Both the position numbers and the translations under genes were made by a program. Of a stretch of 64,000 nucleotides of DNA, positions 44,457 to 55,871 are shown one piece after another. This DNA comes from Seiridium cupressi. Its lineage: Eukaryota; Ascomycota; Sordariomycetes; Amphisphaeriales; Sporocadaceae. The notes below the pieces were generated by a model. That model worked only from the letters and a program-made list of their open reading frames with translations, ran no database searches and had not been told where the DNA came from. Every line of letters starts with the position of its first letter. The stretch's first letter is position 1. The stretch lies in NCBI GenBank assembly GCA_036674765.1, contig JARVKI010000090.1, forward strand, positions 62,001 to 126,000, written 5' to 3'.

Positions 44457-47159
44457 TCACTTGGTAAAATACTTGCTAATGTCGTTTGCTTCTCCACATT
44501 CCCTGCAATTGTGCGTCACGCTGCCTTTCGACCGCAGCTCGTTAGCGACGGCATCTGTTGGGGCTCGTAGAACTCCGGATCCTGAACCAGAACCGAGACC
44601 ATGGTTTGCAGAGTCCTTGTAACCAGTGGTTCCAGAATTACCCCCAATGTTCGATGCGTGGGGCGCTGTGGCTCGTTGGTCATCGTATGAAACACCAGAT
44701 GGTGTACCTGAGCCAAGAGTATTGTAGTCACCGCGGGATGCAGTTCCATGAGAGGGAGATGTTTGTTCGTTGCCATGGTGGCCCAAATGAGAAGCTCCGT
44801 AGCCAGCACCAGCGGCAGCACCGGCACCAGCGAGGTTACGACCAGTATGCGAACTGGCTTGGCCACGCGCTTGTTCAGTAAGGCCTGAATTATCGTAGGA
44901 CGATCCGAGCCCCGACGTGCCTTGGCTCGGAGTTAGACCAGATTTGTGGGTGGTAGATCCAATGCCACCACGGCCATCACGATCAGAGTCGACGCGAGGA
45001 TCAGCAGCGTTGGCGATCCGCGAAGAGTGAGGGCCATGAGTGCCTTCGGCGCTACCATAAGTTCCGGTTGTCGTGCCGAGTCCAGAACTGTCGTGAGTTC
45101 CAGTTCTAGGACCGACACTGGATGCGCCATAAGCATCAGAAGGCGTAGTACCATGCGGGCCGACGGACGGCTCGTTGTGGTGTTTGCCAAGACGGGAAGC
45201 ACCGTAACCAGCACCAGCTGCGCCTGCACCTGCGAGGGCAGCATTTCGGCCGGTGTGATCTTCGTGACCTGAGCGAGTCTTGTCATAGTCACTGCCCGCA
45301 ACGTGAGTGGAGCTAGGCAGCGAAGAGCCACGAGCGTCATGTCCAGCAAGCTTGTCATCCTTGTTGTGGTGCAAGAAGCCAAGAAGCTTGCTGTCGTGGT
45401 GGTGGCCTGAGGGGTCATTGTTGTCCTTCTTAGTGGCTTGGTGCGAGTGACCTGTGGTGGAAGTAGGCTGGTCGTTGTGATGCTTAAGAATGCCACCGGT
45501 ATGGCCAGACGATCGAGTATCTGAGTGCGTAGGGTCAACACCCGAGCCAATTGGCCGTTCCGAGTCCCTGTCGTGTTTGTTGTGCTCATGAGCAGCATAA
45601 GCAGCACCAGCGCCAACGCCAGCACCTGTACGGCTATTATCTCGGTGTTCTCCAGTGCTCAGGCCAGTCTCCCTGAATCTACTGTTTGAATGCGTGGGAT
45701 CAACGCCCGAACCAGTTCTACCGGCATACTCAGAGTCTCTGTCATGTTTGTTGTGCTCGTGGGCAGCGTAGGCGGCCCCAGCACCGGCACCAGCGCCTGC
45801 AAGGCCAGCAGTGTTGTGACTACCACTGCTGTGGCCCGTCTCTCTGGATCGGGTGTCCGAATGTGTAGGGTCAATGCCCGAGCCAGCGGGTTGTACTGAG
45901 GATGAACCTCTTCCAGTATTGTGATGTGGCTCGTTGGCGTGTTTGTTATGCTCATGTGCAGCGTAAGCAGCTCCGGCGCCAGCGCCAGCACCTGATAAAC
46001 CTGCAGTATCGCGACCAGTATGTGAAGTGGATGTTTCTCCGCCGTGAACCCTGCTACCATCTCGGTCTGAATCAACACGAGGATCGGCCTTGTTCAATGT
46101 GTCGGACTTGTGGGGTCCAGCGGTGTGATGACGCCCGGAGCTAATCGGTACATCGCCAATATCAAGCATAGAGCCGGAATTATGCGTAGTAGGTTGACTA
46201 GCTGCTACTACCTTGGGATCTTTGCCTCCGGCAATTGTTTGCTCCTGAGGAGTAGCAGTTATACCACCAAGTGCGCCAGCACCACCTTTTTCTCCAGTAC
46301 CAGTGGTGCCGGAAGTATGAGCACCGCCAGTAGTTCCATGCGATGTAGCCGGGTTGGTAGATGAGCTAGAACCACGTTCGCCGCCATGTTGCGGGCTGCT
46401 ACTATCATGGTGGCTCAGCTTGGAAGCACCCTGCCCAGCGGCAGCGCCAGCGACAGCGCCCGCGGCACCTTCACCAAGGTGTCGATCTCTGTGGCTGTTG
46501 TCACCCTCCTTGAGATTAGAGGATGTTCCCGATGAAAGGGGGTTGGAAGTGGTATCGCGAGTGGTGTTTGATGTAGGATCACGTGAGCCAGTGCCTAATG
46601 GGAATGCTTCGTCATGCGAACTGATCCGAGAATCGCGGGCATGTCCCGCAAGTCCTCCGGCACCAGTACCAGAGTGGCTACCTAATTGCGTCTGGTTCGT
46701 TTCAGAAGTTCCATACTGATTGCTGGTTGAGCCGGTCGAGCCGTACTCATTTCCAGTAGAACCAGATGTGCCGTGCTGAGAGCCAGGCAAACCACTGCTT
46801 CCATGTTGTGATCCAGCCAAGCCACTGTTGGCTTGACCAGTGTGTCCAGCCTTCGTCCCTTCAAGGCCGCTAGTAAAGTCATCCGTCTTCGTTCCAGTTC
46901 GAGCGCTGGTAAGCTCGCTAGCATGGACACCGCCGGCGGTGCCAGGACCTGTGGCAACTCCAGCACCGGGCACGCCGGATGTGTCTGAGCGACCATGGCT
47001 GCCAGAAGTCAAGTCGCTGCTGTCGTGCGAAGTGGGATGTTGAGAAGACGACGTTGTTGTGCCGGCAGTGGTGTGAGTACTACCTTCACCGGCGTGAGTT
47101 TCAGCCGAATGATCCCCACCTCCAAACACAGACTTGATCTTATCTGTTAGGCTACTCAT
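44457..47159 (-). CDS. Large repetitive hydrophilic (LEA/hydrophilin-like) protein
   Basis: One uninterrupted frame of 900 residues, dominated by Gly, Ser, Thr, His, Asp and Asn, with no signal peptide and no membrane segment. It contains a module seen about six times: an Ala/Gly-rich helix followed by a His-rich stretch. Three copies read GAAYAAHEHNKH (near 45600, 45770 and 45960 in DNA) and others read GYGASRLGKHHNE, GYGASHLGHHGNE and GAVAGAAAGQG with SKLSHHD. DPRVDSDRDG occurs twice and GS(G)xDPTHS(D/N) three times. The N-terminus is MSSLTDKIKSVFGGGDH and the C-terminus has a single CxxC (HNCRECGEAND). This fits disordered stress-protection proteins of fungal cells and spores. The function is inferred from composition only. 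Confidence 0.75.
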   Translation of the reverse strand: MSSLTDKIKSVFGGGDHSAETHAGEGSTHTTAGTTTSSSQHPTSHDSSDLTSGSHGRSDTSGVPGAGVATGPGTAGGVHASELTSARTGTKTDDFTSGLEGTKAGHTGQANSGLAGSQHGSSGLPGSQHGTSGSTGNEYGSTGSTSNQYGTSETNQTQLGSHSGTGAGGLAGHARDSRISSHDEAFPLGTGSRDPTSNTTRDTTSNPLSSGTSSNLKEGDNSHRDRHLGEGAAGAVAGAAAGQGASKLSHHDSSSPQHGGERGSSSSTNPATSHGTTGGAHTSGTTGTGEKGGAGALGGITATPQEQTIAGGKDPKVVAASQPTTHNSGSMLDIGDVPISSGRHHTAGPHKSDTLNKADPRVDSDRDGSRVHGGETSTSHTGRDTAGLSGAGAGAGAAYAAHEHNKHANEPHHNTGRGSSSVQPAGSGIDPTHSDTRSRETGHSSGSHNTAGLAGAGAGAGAAYAAHEHNKHDRDSEYAGRTGSGVDPTHSNSRFRETGLSTGEHRDNSRTGAGVGAGAAYAAHEHNKHDRDSERPIGSGVDPTHSDTRSSGHTGGILKHHNDQPTSTTGHSHQATKKDNNDPSGHHHDSKLLGFLHHNKDDKLAGHDARGSSLPSSTHVAGSDYDKTRSGHEDHTGRNAALAGAGAAGAGYGASRLGKHHNEPSVGPHGTTPSDAYGASSVGPRTGTHDSSGLGTTTGTYGSAEGTHGPHSSRIANAADPRVDSDRDGRGGIGSTTHKSGLTPSQGTSGLGSSYDNSGLTEQARGQASSHTGRNLAGAGAAAGAGYGASHLGHHGNEQTSPSHGTASRGDYNTLGSGTPSGVSYDDQRATAPHASNIGGNSGTTGYKDSANHGLGSGSGSGVLRAPTDAVANELRSKGSVTHNCRECGEANDISKYFTK

Positions 47160-50100
47160 GATGATCTTGCGTGGAGGAGTATTCTTTGGTGTGTTTTGAA
47201 GTTGGTTGTTGTTGAGTATTGCGGTATGTGGTGAACAGCTACAATGCTGCAGGTGACGCCCTTTATCACTTCCAACGCGGGTAGAACGTCAGCGAGTGGC
47301 ATGTTCCAAGACTCCCATTTCGTCACTTTAGCTTCAGTATAGCGCCTTACTTCGTGCAGTAGCGTGTCTGGGCCGCTCTTTGCAAGGAAACGGCCGAGAA
47401 ATGGCGCCTATTCTGGGAATCAAGTGCGTCAGTGGTTGATGCTAGCGTACTAATTCGGCACTACCACCGTGGGGAACGTTCAACTAATACGTCAGACGTG
47501 CGTATACTTTGGTAAACTGAATTGTGACACTTCAGATTCCGGTATCGTGTTATAATTAGTGGGTAGTAGAGCGCCATCTGTCGTATAGCCCCAGCCTGTG
47601 CCTTGGAAGCTGGCAGAGACCACGGCAAACTTTTGCCGCTTGACTGCCGGGGTGGTGTATCAATCATCCAATAGAATGCGGTAATGAGCATGGTACCGAT
47701 GTATTACTGTAGTTGTACAACTTAGACTCTTGATAATCCGGGCTGTCAGGGACTCAAGCATCTCATGTGTTGTGTAGTCATCGAATCGCTGACCTCCCGC
47801 ATTTTACGTCTGCATTGTGAGGTCAACTTACACCCATCCAAGAAAACAAGGTTTAAACCGGCCACCCATTTTTACCAATCCCCACGACACATGTTGGCGG
47901 CAATAAATTTGAATTGGTCTCTCATCCCTGCAATTCGTTGCCATGATTTGTGCATTTGCTACCACAAGATTCGATTCCAACGTACCGAGAACGTTTGTCG
48001 TGCTCTCACTTTGGCAGCACTGGTGCTTTAACGTTATAAAATTCTCTCTTTGCATCTGATTTAAAGACGTCTTTGAAATAGGAGTTGTACAATGCCTCGT
48101 TTATGTTGATAGTATAACGTCAACTTTCTCGGCGCATTAAATAATATCTTATCCAGACTATTGATCTTGCTGCGTTCGCAAATTGACCATCTATATGCCA
48201 CCTGTAAGGGTCGCAGCTGACAAAAACAGGTCCCTTATCATTGGGCCCAGCCGATACACTAACGCCTAGGTGGGGTTACTAGGGCGGGGGCTTTTCTTTC
48301 AAGATGGAAAGCAAGGTAACCTATTATTGAGGACAAGTACGGAATATGATAAACCTAATGGCAGGTGTTGAGCTTCGGTACGTGCACACAATATTACCTC
48401 CTTCGACTTCCATATGCCCACCTCGGATTTGACAGCTTTGAAGTTGATGCTTAAAGCGTGGTAAGACCATCTCCACCAATACCGTTTGGAAATCCGCCCA
48501 TGGGTAATATTCCCGAAAATCAAACGACTCGAAGATATGGTAGGAAAACAAGAGTGGATTGTATGTATAAGTAAAAAGACGAATTTGTACCTCAGCGTAT
48601 GCTACCAATACAGGCACCGTGGTCCACAGCGTTATCACACTTATTCAGTGGACACTGCCAACCACCAATCAACGAAAAGATTTATTTTTAAACCAATAAT
48701 ACTTTACTGTAGATAGTACATTACCCAAGCGTATCAGTACCTTCCTCAGATTCCATTATTATTTTTTCCTCTGATGTGCATATCGTAGCGAGGGCAGGAT
48801 AATTTTAGACTGTAAGGTCAACAATCATGCAAGCCTTAAGTATTATTTTATCGCCAGTAGACCTCATTCTTTTGGTCAAAATAATTAACGGTCGTTTTTG
48901 TCCGGTGTGATGTTACGGCTGGCCGAACGATGTCAGGCTGAAGTCAAGCTCTCGTACGTTCTCTCTATAGCTGTCAGGGGCACTGGTATCGCATTATTCT
49001 TCGTCTCTGATTTCAAGGCGGCATCAATTCTCTTCATCGAACGTGATTCATTGAACCCTGTCGGCGAGGTCTTTCCTCTTGATGATCTGGACGAAGCGCT
49101 CCAGCGACGAAATGCCTCATAATTGGGTTGGCGCTTGTAGAGTCCTGGTTGGATAATGGCATATACTTGCCGGAATAAACAACATAGGATCAATGACCCT
49201 TAATCAGTATCTTCGGCTTCTTTGACAATAATTTCATTCTACTTTCCTCAAAGTTGCCGTGATATTATAAACCAAAGGTGTATTTACAAAATGGAAGCCC
49301 TGCAAATGCTATCACTTTTCCCGGGTCCGCGTGGGTTTATAAATAGAGCAACGCATCATTATGATAGGTTTTACGTACCTAAGCAAATGGTGTTGGTGAT
49401 TTGCCTCACTTTAAGTCGGTGGAATGCCATTTCTAGGCTAAATTCGTTTTATGTTTAGTATATACCTAATGTATACCACAATGTAGGCTTACACTGTTTG
49501 TACTGAGCCAAACTACATGTAGGTAGCATCAGTTAAAGCTGCGGGGCGCTAACTTCACCAAGGTCGCTTTAGCGTCTTCTATTTTTACTGGAAAAGCGAC
49601 ACGCTTATTACGCTTGAATCATTACCAAGCGCAGACTTGGGGGAACATTAATGGAGAAGCCTATCTTGATCCATTTTCCAGTATTCGTATTAAGAGAGTC
49701 GATTTTGAGAACTCTGAAGGTCGCCTTGTGAGCTATCGGTGTAGGCTGCCTGACCGCCTAACTGGACGAGATCCCCAACCTAGCAGCCTGAAGGTGGGCT
49801 GGCTACATTGTACCGCCAACAAAACGACTACTCATTCGCTACTGCCGATCGTGTTTCGAGGCCGACAATATGAACGTATACTAAATCAACTATGGCCAAT
49901 CAAGTTTGTATTACCTCTTATAGGATTCTGTAGTCATCTCAATGCGACGGAGCAAATCTCTGAGGTGGGTATCTATGACCAATTGCACTGTATAGCTGTT
50001 CCAATGCTGTCTGGGGACTGGAGCTTATCGCGACCGGGGGTAGGTAGGTCACTAAGGCTGTCTGGCGGCGGGGCTCCGCCCTGCAAATGACATCTGAGTC

Positions 50101-50308
50101 CATCCATACAGCGGTCTGAACTACACTACATTGTGTCCACAATTGGCAATCAGTGCGGGCCGGCTTCACTTGGTCACTGTGGTCTCAACCCAGAAAAACA
50201 GTTTGTAAACCGCTGAAATAGTTGTGACTTTCTCTCCCTTTTGCTTTTCTTCCGTTCTCGAGACCGTTTCCCTCAAGCCACCCCAAAGGCTAACATTGCA
50301 CATGCACC
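47160..50308. other. Mostly non-coding, with one relic frame
   Basis: About 3.1 kb. The start holds the promoter of the repetitive protein. A frame at 49614-50090 (+) opens with a TTG and has no domain. The stretch 48898-49122 is listed separately. The last 250 bases before 50309 are the promoter of the cysteine-synthase-like gene. Confidence 0.4.
48898..49122 (+). pseudogene. Possible MDR dehydrogenase C-terminal relic
   Basis: About 60 residues end in NPVGEVFPLDDLDEALQRR, which resembles the C-terminus of zinc-type alcohol dehydrogenase/quinone oxidoreductase proteins (…PVxxxFPLxxxxEAL). No upstream catalytic or Rossmann part is visible. It is short and the match could be chance. Confidence 0.25.
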
Positions 50309-51244
50309 ATGGCACCAGTCCCAGTACACAATGCCCTTGATATGATCGGGGACACTCCGGTCCTGCGGCTCAGCAGTGTAGTCCCGGAGGGCCATGCCAA
50401 TGTCTACATCAAATTAGAAAGTGCCAACCCGACCGGTTCCTACAAGGATAGAATGGCACGATCTATCATTGAGGAGGCCGAACGGCGGGGTACCCTCAAG
50501 CCTGGCATGACAGTCGTCGAGGCCACCGGTGGGAGTACCGGCTCCTCCTTGGCCTTCGTTTGCGCGCTCAAGGGCTACAAGTTCGAGGCGGTTTGCTCCG
50601 AAGTGTTCGCTCTCGAAAAGCTTCGCACCATGTCCGCTTTCGGGTCTGGACTCACCTTGATCCACAGCCCGACTGGAAAGCTCACCCCGGATCTATTTCC
50701 TAGAATTAAGGAACGAGCAAAGGAGCTTGCGGATAGACCCAACTTCTATCCCGCAGACCAGTTCAACAATCGGGACGCTTTGATTGGCTATGCACATCTC
50801 GGCCACGAATTGGTCGAGCAACTACCCGGTGGCATTGACGCCTTCTGTGCTGCTGTGGGGGGTGGTGACATGCTGACCGGGACCTCTAAAGTGCTCAAGG
50901 CCAAATGGCCGCATTGTCGGGTGATCGTGCTAGAGCCTGCCTCTGCTCCTTTCATCACTGAAGGCCGAACGGGCACGCATGGTATCGAGGGTATAGGCAA
51001 TGCGTTCAAACTGCCACTCCTCGATGACGAATCATATGACGAGGCACGGGCATTCCCCGAGGAGGAGGCGCGTGAAATGTGCAGACGACTGGCGAAGGAG
51101 GAAGGGATTCTTGTCGGAACATCAACTGGACTGAATGTCGTCGCTGCGATTGCCCTGGCTCGTGAACTCGGACCAGGAAAGACCGTGGTGACTGTTGCTT
51201 GTGACACCGGGTTGAAATACATGAGTGGGCCACTGTTCACATAA
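50309..51244 (+). CDS. Cysteine-synthase-like PLP enzyme (fold type II)
   Basis: An intronless frame of 311 residues with a strong ATG. The N-terminal IGDTPVLRL and KLESANPTGSYKDRMA carry the Schiff-base Lys46. The phosphate/substrate loop reads TGGSTGSS (73-80) where O-acetylserine sulfhydrylases have TSGNTG. The glycine loop for the PLP phosphate reads GGGDMLTGTSK where GTGGT is usual. The late GTSTGLNV segment is normal. It could be a cysteine synthase, a cystathionine beta-synthase-like enzyme lacking the heme and CBS domains, or a related beta-elimination enzyme such as a desulfhydrase. The changed loops make the reaction uncertain. It stands alone between AT-rich stretches, with a coding GC content higher than its flanks, so transfer is possible. 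Confidence 0.85.
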   Translation: MAPVPVHNALDMIGDTPVLRLSSVVPEGHANVYIKLESANPTGSYKDRMARSIIEEAERRGTLKPGMTVVEATGGSTGSSLAFVCALKGYKFEAVCSEVFALEKLRTMSAFGSGLTLIHSPTGKLTPDLFPRIKERAKELADRPNFYPADQFNNRDALIGYAHLGHELVEQLPGGIDAFCAAVGGGDMLTGTSKVLKAKWPHCRVIVLEPASAPFITEGRTGTHGIEGIGNAFKLPLLDDESYDEARAFPEEEAREMCRRLAKEEGILVGTSTGLNVVAAIALARELGPGKTVVTVACDTGLKYMSGPLFT

Positions 51245-53062
51245 GAAGAATTAAAAATGTGTACATAAGCAGAACCGTGAAGTGACGAGATATATCTGAG
51301 GGGGCAAATGATCATACCATGGGTGTTTAAAGCGATGCAGCATATTCGGGTACGTCGGATTAAAAGAGTAGAATAAACTCTTTGGCGATGGATCCGTTAT
51401 ATCTCATAAGTAGGAATAATAATTTATGATTGCTTTAATGTTACTCATGTTTAGCTAGAATGCTACATCCCGAGTGGCGATATGGTGAACCCCCTTCCCC
51501 TCCTTCTTATAACCGCAGCACGCAATCACCGAATCGCTTTGTTGAAATATCGTGTGAACGCGCGAGTTTTATACCTCATTTAAGCGGGTAGATGTGATGT
51601 ACTAAATATACGACGTTACCTTAGCCTTGTCTTAAGAACCCACCGTAAGCTGACCGCAAATTTCTGTCCTGACGCGTGTTTGTGTAACATAAATGATAGC
51701 TTTGTTCAATGCCACACTCTAATGTTTCTGGAGATAGCGTTTGTGGCATCTCATACGACTTGAAAGGATCCACCAGGGTCTATCCATTCCGTGTAAAGCT
51801 TGCTAATATAATAATTCTAGTTCATCTCCTTATAGCTTATAATTTTGTTTTTTTAGCGAGGGAAATTCTACTAATATTGCACTTGGAAATTTCGGTCTCA
51901 GTTTTTCCTTAAATAACGAACCCTAATCGGAAAAATGAACTTTGTATTTTTAATTAGCTAAATACTAGCTGATAATATATTTCAGGAAAACCTGTAAAAT
52001 ATACAGGTAGAATATTCTTAAAATAAAATCCTTTGCGCGCTTTGCTATTTCATAAATGATCTCATTAAATCAGAGCTTATTTCATAGCTTGAATTCATAT
52101 TTCTCGATGTAAAGATGATCTTCATCTCACGTTTCCGCGACGTTTGTATTCGATAGGCCTAATCCTACTGGCCAGAAATATCATCATGAGCTTGGTGCGC
52201 CGGTTTGGTTGACGTGGTAGGGAGGCTCAGCATCGACCGTCGTAATAAGCACCCTGGATATTATCGCTGGTAAGCTTCTTAGCCGTTTCGCATCAGAGCC
52301 AGAAACCATCAGCTACCCAGGACACTACCACGATCCAGAATGAGCCCAGCATGATAGGGATACCTACTCTCACTACATATCGAAGTCGCAGAGTCACACA
52401 GAGAAGTTGTATAGAATCAGGTACAATGTATATCTGAAAAGCATACATAGACTCTCGCGGCTATGTTCTAACATGCAGCGTTACTGGGCCACGTGAGGCT
52501 TCGAGGCCTGGATATTTGTCATTCAATAATACTGGAGTTCAACATTTCAAGATAAGAAATAAGAACATCCAATGGTTGTAGCCGGGTGGGGTGGTTTACG
52601 GCTAACATCGACAGAAAGTGACGTGGCTGGGTAAGAGAAGTAACCAAGGTAATATTGACCGTCAATTGAGGGGGGGTTCATGGTGTGCGAGGCGACTGCC
52701 AATTGGGCTATTTTTGTGTCATACTGACATTGTCAGATCGTGGCTCTACACAAACTTGGCGATTATGTTCATGATTAAATTGTGTTATACCAGTGTCAAC
52801 TTGAATAGCATTACGAAGAGCACATCTCAGAATGTAATTATCGTCGATTATGGGTGGTCTTTCAAAGGTTGATTAAAATTTCGACCATATTTATGTGCCG
52901 ACACCGGATATCTCTATGAATATTATCAAGCAACTGAACTGTGCCGTTTAAAGATACCATAAACTTCGATTCGGACGAGTTCCGCCGCGACGCTATCAAT
53001 TATTCGACCTCGCAGCTGATTCGGACGAGAGTAGCGTGAAACCGCAAATTTATTAGTAGTAG
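51245..53062. other. AT-rich stretch upstream of the lipase relic
   Basis: About 1.8 kb, very rich in A and T between 51650 and 52150 (for example runs of T at 51840-51860). No gene or repeat found. It occupies the place where the lipase N-terminus should be. Confidence 0.45.
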
Positions 53063-53935
53063 TTTTTCGAGAATTGCTACCAATACAATGTTACTGAAGC
53101 CCTAAGCTGTATCTGGTATGTCAGTGTTCCTGACTTCGAAGGACCGCTTGCTGCATTCTTCGCCGGACCACAACCGGGACATGCTGTGTTGGACGTGACC
53201 CGAGCAGTATTGAGTCAAGCTCAGCTTGCGGATTGGGACTATGCGCGATACGCAATGTGGGATTACTCGGGTTGTTCACTGGCATGCTTCTTCGCTGCTG
53301 AGCTTCAGGCTTCCTATGCTCCCGAGTTGAGCTTTGCTGGTGCAGCAATGGGCAGGCTGCCTTCGAACGTAACGCAGCTATTTGCTACCATCAATGGAGG
53401 CTCTACTGCTGGCTTCATTGTCTCAATACTCTTGGGGGTAACCGCCGAGTTTCCAGCGGTCCGAGACTATCTTACCGGCGACCTGAAGACGGAGGGTTCC
53501 TACAACGCAATTGGCTTCCTCGCTTGTCTTCACTATGATGCGCTTGAGTTCCTCACGACTTATGCGGGACAAGACATTTTCGAGTATTTACTGAACGGGA
53601 AAGACATATTGACAGGATCTGAACTAGCATGCGTGATCGGCAACAACGCCTTTCCTACCTATCATGGTATACCACAGATACCACTGTTTGTGGATAAGGC
53701 CATTCCCGACGAGCTTACTAGCATAGAATCCACAGATCGGCACATACAACGATACTGCGACGCTTATGCCGATGTTCTCTATCAGAGAAACACCGTGGGT
53801 AGCCATGATGCTGAGTCACTCAATGGGGCACCTAGGGCATTTGAGTGGCTGGCAAGATGGCTTAATGGAAATACTACGCAGTTTATATCCGGATGTACAG
53901 CCGAAACGGTTACCGTCGATCTCAGTCAATCTTAA
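53063..53935 (+). pseudogene. Secretory lipase (LIP family), 5'-truncated
   Basis: The open frame starts after a TAG at 53060 and runs to 53935 without a suitable ATG; the first in-frame ATG (53255) lies just before the nucleophile. The readable part matches the C-terminal two thirds of fungal secretory lipases (about 430-460 residues): WYVSVPDFEGPLAAFFAG, then the nucleophile strand MWDYSGCSLA, then HGIPQIPLFVDKAIPDE (Asp) and NTVGSHDAES (His). The elbow is D-YSGC-S where relatives usually have G-YSGG-S. The signal peptide and first 150 residues are missing, replaced by AT-rich sequence. A product could exist only if an upstream exon is spliced in. Confidence 0.7.
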
Positions 53936-54634
53936 ATGTGAACAATTTTTGGAGCGGAGAAGTAGATAGTGGCACATGTATTGTACGCACCGATTCTCAA
54001 CAAATAGGATTGTTCATGATTTGAAGTTAGGAAAGCTCTATCAATGGTGCAAGTGGTTCTCGAGAGCCTTCGGCCAGCTGAAGACGACCCTAATTTTAAG
54101 GATGATAAGCATTACGGACTTCAGTTTTGTAAGCTACTTCCCTGTATAACAACTTTTCGGCATTTCGTTCGGAAGGCTCTGGTTGATGCAACACCCTTAA
54201 TAAAACAAGAACCCATTTCTATCCGTTCAGCTGGAAAGGCCATGATCACACGGACCCATATACCTCACATCATGCACCATTCCAATCCAGATCCGAGATT
54301 TTTAGATCACAAACCTCTTTTGTATATCTTTTAGATTCACTCCTCATATCATTTTATCGGCCTACGTATTTCAGAATATTACTACGTAGCTCGACAACGA
54401 CGGAGTGATGGGTCTGCATGACGGTAGTTCCACCGGAGTGATTTAATATGCTTGTCTTCTCTACAGCTTTTATAGAAACCTTTGCCAAGCATACAGATTA
54501 CCCTTAGTATTTACTACGTGTTTAACAAATCGACTACTCCATACAAAAAGTAGGTATTGTGACGACATGGTGTGGTAAGATGGCAATACCCCCGGGGAGG
54601 GTGGTTTTGATAGCAAATTCAGTGAGAATCTGAA
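53936..54634. other. Intergenic between convergent genes
   Basis: About 700 bases between the lipase relic (+) and the Ldh2-like gene (-). Nothing supported. Confidence 0.4.
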
Positions 54635-55871
54635 TCAAATGCTAGGTTGCTTTGTGACAAGACTTTCAACGTTGACCTTGCGCGCTTCATCGTTCAAAGC
54701 TGCAACTTCCGCCTTGACATATGGTATACCCGTCTTTTCTCTTTCTCTCTGCGCGATCTGCTCGAGCTCTCCCGGAAAATATATTCTCTCTACGCCGGCA
54801 GCCTTGTCAGATCCCACAACTCTCTGGTAAAGATGCGTCATTCTCTCCCGGAACTCCTTCATGTCGAGGAAGAGATCAGGTTTGATGGCAACGAGAAAGT
54901 GGCCAACATCTGCCGGCTTGGACGGATCATACGGCCCAGTAACGTGACCGGCGTACGCGGAACCCGACAATACGCCGGAGAACACATCCATCATGATGGA
55001 TAATGCTGATCCCTTTGGACCTCCCATGGGAAGCATGACACCTCCAAGTGCTGCTTCGGGATCATCTGTAGGACGGCCCTCCGAATCTAAAGCCCAATTA
55101 AGTGGGATTTTTTCACCACGCCTCTTGGCCTTGTGGATTTTCCCTCTGGCTGCAACTGACGGGGCCATATCTAAAATGAAAGGACCTTCTTCGCCCCCGG
55201 GTGCGCCGCAGGCGATGGGAGAGACACCCACTACAGTACTTGGAGTTAGCAATATTCTTTTCGGGTAATCTTGGGGAATGTCAGCAGAAGAAGCTCTGGC
55301 CTCAAGAGCAGAATGCCCCAAAAAAGGACGTGATTTCCCCTAAAGCAAGCCTCAAAGGGCATAGAAACAACACCGGAAGTTGCTCACTTAACTTGCTTTT
55401 GCCGCCCCAGACGGGTAGCGCAGGACTGGAGTTTGTGAAGACCAGACTCATCAGATCGGCATTGAGCGCCTGCTGAACCACCCAAGCGCTCATTCCATAG
55501 TGATTCGAGTGTTTCACGCTGGCCATGCCAATGCCGTAAGTGCGGGCCGAATCTATGGCGGCGGCCATGCCTGCATGCGCTGCAAGGAAACCAAAGCCAT
55601 TGTGCCCGTCCACTTGAGCTACGACTGGTGTAACTTGTCGTACTTCAGGTTCAGCCTTCACGTCCAAGACTCCCTGGCGAACGCGCTCCATATAGGACGG
55701 GATTCGATTGATACCGTGCGTATCAACGCCTCGCAGATCGGCAGCCACTAGACATTCGGCAACGATGGCGGCATTCTTCTCAAGTACCCCATTGCCACAC
55801 AGCACGGCTTCCACGAAGCGTTTTACCTCAGCTGCATCGACGTACAGCTTCTCCTCTTGATTTTCGGCCAT
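54635..55871 (-). CDS. Malate/L-lactate dehydrogenase-type (Ldh2 family) oxidoreductase
   Basis: Two exons, 55871-55388 and 55230-54635, joined across a 157-base intron (TTAA|GTGAGC to ACTGTAG|TG), give 359 residues, normal for the family. Features in order are ADLRGVDTHGINR with the conserved His, GHNGFGFLAA, then SVKHSNHYGM with the active-site His, WGGKSKL at the splice, GVSPIACGAPGG, FILDMAPSVAARGKI and MLPMGGPKGSALS. The family reduces 2-keto acids, or oxidises 2-hydroxy acids, with NAD(P)H in a fold unlike classical LDH. Members act on malate, lactate, ureidoglycolate, diketogulonate or piperideine-2-carboxylate. The substrate here is unknown; neighbours suggest sugar-acid or hydroxy-acid catabolism. 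The gene appears intact, unlike its neighbours. Confidence 0.9.

Noticed and set aside
44933..46719. Several long frames on both strands within the repetitive protein
   Set aside because: They are shadows of the 900-residue frame; low-complexity DNA leaves other frames open.
49614..50090. A 158-residue frame before the cysteine-synthase-like gene
   Set aside because: It starts at TTG, has no domain and an AT-rich start; no splice link to the next gene.
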